Positions 58,906 to 64,000 of a DNA stretch of 64,000 nt are shown piece after piece. The position numbers were made by a program, and so were the translations under genes. The stretch lies in NCBI RefSeq assembly GCF_004379255.2, contig NC_056039.1, positions 24,317,883-24,381,882 of the forward strand, in the 5' to 3' direction. This stretch comes from Salvia splendens. Taxonomy: Eukaryota; Streptophyta; Magnoliopsida; Lamiales; Lamiaceae. How positions within the stretch are numbered: the stretch's first letter is position 1; each line of letters opens with the position of its first letter. The notes under the pieces are model-generated. The model was not told the origin of the DNA. It was given only the letters and a program-made list of their open reading frames with translations, and did no database searches.

Positions 58906-59836
58906 ACCAATCAATCACAAACCATTTTTACTGCATTTTTGCTTTTAATTACTTGTAAATTTCATGTAAATACTTCCATTAAACACCCCCAATATCAATA
59001 TGATCTATATTGTATAACAAGAGAGTGGATTGGAGAACATAGAAAAATACATTCTGATCAAGCAGTTGTTCGCACAAACACACTTTCTCATCAAAACATT
59101 GGCAATTCGGCCCAAGAAGCCAACACTACGTGCACCCTATGCGTTTTAAAACAAGATTCAACTCAAGTAAACGAGCACGAGCATATTCCAACTGCAGAAT
59201 CATACATGCACAGCACAACACACACATAACTCACGTTTGTCGGTAAAGAGTGTAGAGTGACCATTGCACTACGACTCTCTGGTCATCATGTTCCATGGCG
59301 CCAGCTGCGGCGATTTTGATTTTCAATATTGGGCGGGAAAATGAATTTTTTTTATGGGAATAAATTGCTCAGCTGAGCCTCAATTCATTTGTATTTTTCC
59401 ATATTTTTTAATGTTGCATTTTTGACTTACCGTAAATAGAATTAATCTCCAATAACTTCCAATAAAAAATGAGGCATGTCTAGAAATTTAATCAAACCAA
59501 AATACTTGTAGTATTTGAACATTTGGTGTTGTGTGTAAGCGGTTTATAAGAATTTGTATGCGTGTTTGTCGCTAAAACAAAACAGAAAAAACAGAAAAAC
59601 TCACATCTTCTTTCCCTCCATTTTCTGCTCCTCTTTAAGGTTCCATCTCTTGATTCTTCATCGTGATTTCATGTTTTCTGAATGAAAATCAATGTGTTAA
59701 GCTTCCTCATTTTCTTACATGTCACATGTTGTAGGAAGGAATATAGGGTCATAACATAAGAGATAGCAAATGTGGGCGTCGACATCAACGACGTTTGCGT
59801 AAGCTAAACATATCCATCCACCCTCGGATTTGTAGA
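58906..59836. other. Spacer between the thioredoxin-like and PTI1-like genes
   Basis: It contains the 3' end of the first gene and the promoter and 5' UTR of the second. A weak TATA-like 'gtttataag' lies near 59542. No other gene is supported; the 96-codon ORF at 58939 has no domain. Confidence 0.45.
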
Positions 59837-61626
59837 ATGTTGTGTTGCGGAGGAGCAGAGGAGGAGCCTAATCCTCCGCCCGTATCCACTGCTCCGCCTA
59901 AGGCCGGTATTCCCTTTGCTGGCGCCGGTGGAGGTATGTACGTATGGATAATCCTGTCTCTCACTCTTGCAACTCTACCCCTTTGGAAGCAACTGCGCTG
60001 CCCATGCAGGCATCTGTCTGTTTTTCATGTTAATATAATGTGTAGGCAATGGCAGAGGAGAGCCGAGGTCTGGTGCGAGAAATGGGAAACCGCAGAAAGC
60101 GTTGCCTATCGAAATACCAGCATTGTCATTGGGTGAGCTGAATAGGCTGACTAGTGATTTTGGGACAAAGGCCTTGATAGGAGAGGGCTCCTACGGCCGC
60201 GTCTACTACGTCAAGCTCAGCGACGGCCGTGAAGCAGCCATCAAGAAGCTCGACACCACGTCAGCCGAGCCAGACTCTGACGACTTCCCAGCCCAGGTGA
60301 AAATGGTTTTAATCTTTGGAATAGGTTCGAGGCTGAACGGAACGAGCTTGCTCTCTGCAGGTATCTATGGTGTCCCGGCTCAAGAACGAGTATTTCTTGG
60401 CACTGCTCGGGTACTGCCTCGAAGAAAATACGAGAATTCTTGCCTACGAGTATGCTACAATGGGAACTTTACATGATGTGTTGCATGGTATATAATGCAA
60501 ACTCTACAATGGGTTATATACTGTACAAACTCCGAACTCTATAATGGGTAGTGATTAAAATTTCAAGATTTTGATGTCTACACAATTTCAATATAATGTC
60601 AACACGGCGTCAACCATTGACACTGTGTTGATTTTCTGTTGATGTTATTTTGTCATCGGTTGACATTTTCTAACGGTCCAAATCATAGTTTGAAATTTGT
60701 ACAATATTTAGATTTGCATTCGATTCTACATCCCTATATATATATATAGATAACATGAGTTGGTGGAGTTGAATATGTTGTTGAAGGTAGGAAAGGGGTG
60801 CAAGGAGCTGAGCCTGGGCCTGTTCTAACATGGAATCAGAGAGTGAAGGTTGCACTAGGGGCTGCGAAAGGGCTAGAATTCCTGCACGAAAAGTGTCAGC
60901 CTTCGATCGTTCATCGCGATGTTAGATCAAGCAACGTGCTTCTGTTTGACGATTTCGTTTCCAAGATTGCTGACTTCAGCACCAGCTCGTCCTCAGACAC
61001 GGCGGCCAGGCTGCACTCGACACGAGTCCTTGGAACATTCGGCTACCACGCTCCAGAGTCAGTTGATTGATTGATCGATTCGTTGTTTAGTTACAGAGAG
61101 GGTTAATTGTGTTGGGGCTGAATAGTTTGATTTGACCAGGTACGCGATGACAGGGCAGATAACTCAGAAAAGCGATGTCTATAGCTTCGGGGTCGTGCTT
61201 CTCGAACTCCTCACTGGAAGGAAGCCAGTAGACCACACCATGCCTAAAGGCCAGCAGAGTCTTGTCACTTGGGTCAGTACTTCCTTGATTTTTTTGGTGT
61301 TTGCTTCAAAATAAATTCAATTTTTGCCTTATCATTTTGTAGGCAACTCCAAGATTGAGTGAAGATAAGGTGAAGCAATGTGTTGATCCCAAGCTACAAG
61401 ATGAGTTTCCACCAAAGGCTATTGCTAAGGTCTAGAAACACACTACTCTCTCTCTATATTACATTATGATGAATGCAAGGAGATGTTTGTCCATTTTCAG
61501 ATGGCTGCTGTCGCAGCGCTTTGCGTGCAGTATGAAGCAGATTTCCGGCCAAACATGACTATCGTGGTGAAGGCATTGCAGCCGCTTCTAAATGCTAAAC
61601 CAGCTGCACCCGATTCTCATGCGTAA
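59837..61626 (+). CDS. PTI1-like protein kinase
   Basis: Seven exons (59837-59933, 60046-60296, 60361-60487, 60787-61057, 61140-61272, 61343-61429, 61501-61626), all GT-AG and in phase, encode 363 residues. 'MLCC' at the N-terminus offers S-acylation sites like those that tether PTI1 proteins to membranes. Kinase motifs: '[10 protein letters not shown]' (77-86), ATP lysine K99 in 'AAIKK', 'HRDVRSSNV' (201-209), D221 in 'ADFS', '[14 protein letters not shown]' and '[21 protein letters not shown]'. PTI1 kinases act downstream of Pto, OXI1 and oxidative signals. The family has DFD where most kinases have DFG; here it is DFS and the following loop is Ser-rich and one residue shorter. R205 replaces the usual Lys of HRDxK. 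Activity may therefore be altered. The ATG at 59837 fits the Cys-rich start. Confidence 0.93.
60490..60745. mobile_element. MITE in intron 3 of the PTI1-like gene
   Basis: The left end 'tataatgcaaactctacaat' is matched, inverted, near 'caatatttagatttgcattc' at the right. The centre has 'gtcaacacggcgtcaacc' and 'tgttgattttctgttgatg', inverted relative to each other. TA repeats follow at the right. Confidence 0.6.
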
Positions 61627-62184
61627 AAACTGCATTGATGCAACATACATAAGTGTAACACTAATTAAGTTGTTCATCTCCTTGAAAGAATCCTATGTAA
61701 CAATAGTTGCTGCTTCAGTAGTGGTACGATGTAACACCTCGCACGCAGATGAATCTATGGTCGTTGTTATAAACCAAAAAAGTTTAGCAGACATAATGTT
61801 TAGAAGCAAAGAGTTTATTATGTGGCATAGCGGATTCAAATGGGGTGTTCGGTTTGCAAGATTGTATCCCGGGATTAAATATGTAGTGTGTTTGGTTCAT
61901 GAGATTCAATCTCATAACTCAATCCTATGTGGATAATCATGAGATAATTAGTCAAAGCTAACCTCCTATGACTAAAATAATCTCACAACTCAATCCTAGA
62001 TTATATCTTTGGCATTATTTCATCTAAAAAACCGAACACCACTAAAGTGTATACTCGTATTGTATTTGCTACGTATCGCGATTTTGGCGGACTTGAATAG
62101 ACTCCATTCAATAATGTTTACATTACAAACCATGTGACACTTGACACAAATGCACTCTGACGATGTGTCAATTCTTAGCTCATA
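61627..62184. other. 3' flank of the PTI1-like gene
   Basis: It holds the 3' UTR, but no strong polyadenylation signal can be singled out. The ORF at 61592-61936 starts inside the kinase coding region in another frame and has no domain. 61880-62030 contains inverted copies of 'gagattcaatctcataactc'-type sequence. Confidence 0.4.
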
Positions 62185-62419
62185 CTCCCTCCGTACCACT
62201 CAAAATGTCTATATTTTATTTTTAGTTTGTCCTGCTTAAAATGTCTACTTTCGATATTTAGAAATAAATCTCTATCTCTCTCTCCTCATTAAAATATTCA
62301 ATTAATTTTTTCTCTCTACTTACTCTACCTAACAACTCCTCTTATAATCTCGTGTCACTCAAGAATGTGGACATCTTGAATGGGACGGAGGTCCATATAT
62401 TTTAGTAGAACGGAGGGAG
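62185..62419. mobile_element. Stowaway MITE
   Basis: The ends 'ctccctccgtaccactcaaa' and 'tagtagaacggagggag' are inverted with TA on each side. The right arm contains an extra internal terminus ('gaatgggacggaggtcc'). Confidence 0.78.
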
Positions 62420-62810
62420 TATGTTTCTAGCAATTCCAGTAGTTTCCGAGTTTATAATTTTGTATCCAAACCAACAATGCAATAATGTCTTCTTGTCTTA
62501 TTAGATTGACCCTCAACTAAATGGTTGAATTAGGTAATGTTTATGTAATCGGCAAATAAACAAAGTGAGCACAAATAGAAAAAAATGATGAAGAGAGTTA
62601 TTGTTTATCCAATTCGATATGATGTGTATCTATTAAATATAATTTTAAATGACGTAAATAAAGCCAATGTGCCTCCTAGTATATCTATGGTTTGTTTCCT
62701 TGGAATATATACTTTCTTTGGACATGTTTCCTAATATGACTTGAATTAGTGCTCTCAATTTTATCCTCTATATAGAACTACTCACCTATTGAAAATTCAT
62801 GCCTTACATT

Positions 62811-63012
62811 CACTGACGGATCTAGGGGCAGGAGGGACCGCACCTTTCGTGCGACTAATTTCCTCTTATTAGGACATAAAATTATCATGTCCGTCCCTTC
62901 CGTTTGACTTGACGTCGCCCCGAAAATTGAAAAAATTAGCTATTTCTGCTCTAGACCAAGCTAGTAATATATATTCTGTCCCCTCTATTTACTAATCCTA
63001 GATCCGTCACTA
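62811..63012. mobile_element. hAT-type MITE, 202 bp
   Basis: The ends CACTGACGGATCTAGG and, inverted, TAGTGACGGATCTAGG differ mainly in the first base. A perfect 8-bp duplication, CTTACATT, flanks the element (62803-62810 and 63013-63020). No coding potential. Confidence 0.82.
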
Positions 63013-63089
63013 CTTACATTGTCCCTATAAGTAGACGACATTATATAATTGTGTTTATTTCCCAACAACTAGTGTCAAGAACCTAGGAT

Positions 63090-63205
63090 TCAATAGACAA
63101 AAATTACGATCAAGATCGATGGGAAGCTTGTTGTGAAGAACTTCGGCAGCCCTGATTTTAGGTTTTGGAAGACGAAGATCGAGGATTTTGAGACATGTAG
63201 GTAGA
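63090..63205 (+). pseudogene. Possible Copia gag N-terminal fragment
   Basis: One frame reads 'GKLVVKNFGSPDFRFWKTKI' followed by 'EDFE', like the opening of Copia gag proteins ('...F.G.NF..WK..IE.'). No LTR or downstream pol is attached. A Stowaway-like tail with 'agagagaaat' follows (63220-63430). Confidence 0.35.
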
Positions 63206-63429
63206 CTGACCTTCCTTTGTCATGTGTAAAATCCGAACTCGATAGACGACACATCTTTAGTATCCCTCCATCTTTGCTAGATGACACATTTCTTAGTTGG
63301 CATAAGATTTTAGAAGTTGTTGGTTAATGTGTTTAATTGGAGAGATAAAAGGTAGGTGTAAGTATTAAATAGAGAGAAATAGAGTTGAATATTTTAAATG
63401 GAGAGAGAAATTTGTTGGGTGTATTGATG

Positions 63430-64000
63430 CACTATTTATTATCACTAAAAATACTTGCAAGTATACCGGGTAGATCTAGTATAGCAAAAGGTCAGTACCG
63501 AGATGTCGAACACAAGGAATAAGATTGCAGCTGAATATTATGAACTATTTAGAAAAATGAGGTTTTTTTGTTTGGATTTATAAACTAGACAGAATTACAT
63601 AAACAAAAACATAAAGCATAAAAACAAATAATACAAAGCAAACGAAAAATATAGAGTTTTAGGATCCAACTACTACGACCTAGTGATGATTAATCTCATA
63701 GAACTTTACCTTTACGTGCCTCTAGGATTATTAGGAAAGTCACAACAATAGAATAAGCCCTCTCAAGAGTGCACCTACCTAGTTGTTTAAATTCTAATTA
63801 TCGAAGTCTCCTTCCAATATTTAGACTCTAACTCCCAAAAGCTCATGAGAACGAAGTCCTCACAAGGTATCCCGTCTCTCGAGTGCAGATAATTCAATTG
63901 TTGATTGTTCCCTTAACCACGAAAAACTACCTATCTCTCAATTAATATAGCTAAACGATCATAGTTCTAAAGTTGACCAGACAAAAGAACAATAAAAGCA
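63430..64000. repeat. Unidentified repeat running off the window
   Basis: Sequence starting 'cactatttattatcactaaa' and continuing 'gcaagtataccgggtagatc...ggtcagtaccgagatgtcga' resembles non-coding parts of plant LTR elements in style. No terminus, domain or second copy is inside the window to confirm this. Confidence 0.35.

Noticed and set aside
61592..61936. 114-codon ORF after the PTI1-like gene
   Set aside because: It starts inside the last kinase exon in another frame and runs into the 3' flank with no domain.

Overview
The window is nuclear DNA from a flowering plant, almost certainly a eudicot. The evidence is GT-AG introns in recognisable plant genes, dense Stowaway MITEs, Copia and Ty3 LTR elements, MULE, FAR1-type, hAT and PIF/Harbinger transposons, and AT-rich spacers. 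Species cannot be fixed from sequence alone; an asterid such as a Lamiales member is only a guess. No tRNA, rRNA, CRISPR or organellar sequence was recognised.

Layout. 1-17.1 kb is nested retrotransposon: a decayed Copia element on the + strand whose 3' LTR is split by a young Ty3-type element with two 2.45-kb LTRs but only 818 bp between them, then a second Copia element of the same family in opposite orientation. 17.1-19.75 kb is a decayed FAR1-type MULE with 21-bp-phased repeats, next to half of a hAT element. 20.0-24.8 kb holds an intact germin-like protein gene (20937-21903). 25.0-31.6 kb holds a fold-back MITE, a fairly well preserved Copia pol, a Harbinger deletion derivative and a 1.6-kb solo LTR. 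32.4-43.3 kb is a second copy of the germin block with a dead germin gene. That copy was later hit by a 5.5-kb MULE (34.8-40.3 kb, with an antisense GRF zinc-finger ORF) and by a Harbinger element (41.4-43.2 kb). 44.0-54.4 kb is a transposon stack: a Harbinger transposase split by a hAT element (8-bp target duplication), itself filled by three MITEs and an 8.2-kb FAR1/Ulp1-class element. 55.1-56.5 kb is a hAT element inside a Stowaway MITE.

57.4-61.6 kb is the gene-rich end. It holds a five-exon WCRKC-type chloroplast thioredoxin-like gene (57478-58905) and a seven-exon PTI1-like kinase gene (59837-61626), both apparently intact and both carrying MITEs in introns. The right edge enters another repeat.

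The most unusual signal is a shared design in the FAR1-type elements and several MITEs: short A/T-rich motifs (CATTTTAT, CATTATTT, possibly ATCAACA) repeated at about 21 bp, two helical turns. The arrays lie near element ends and inside the introns of the element genes. In one element they form inverted arrays that have also copied a 3' splice site. This looks like a phased protein-binding array, but the function is inferred.
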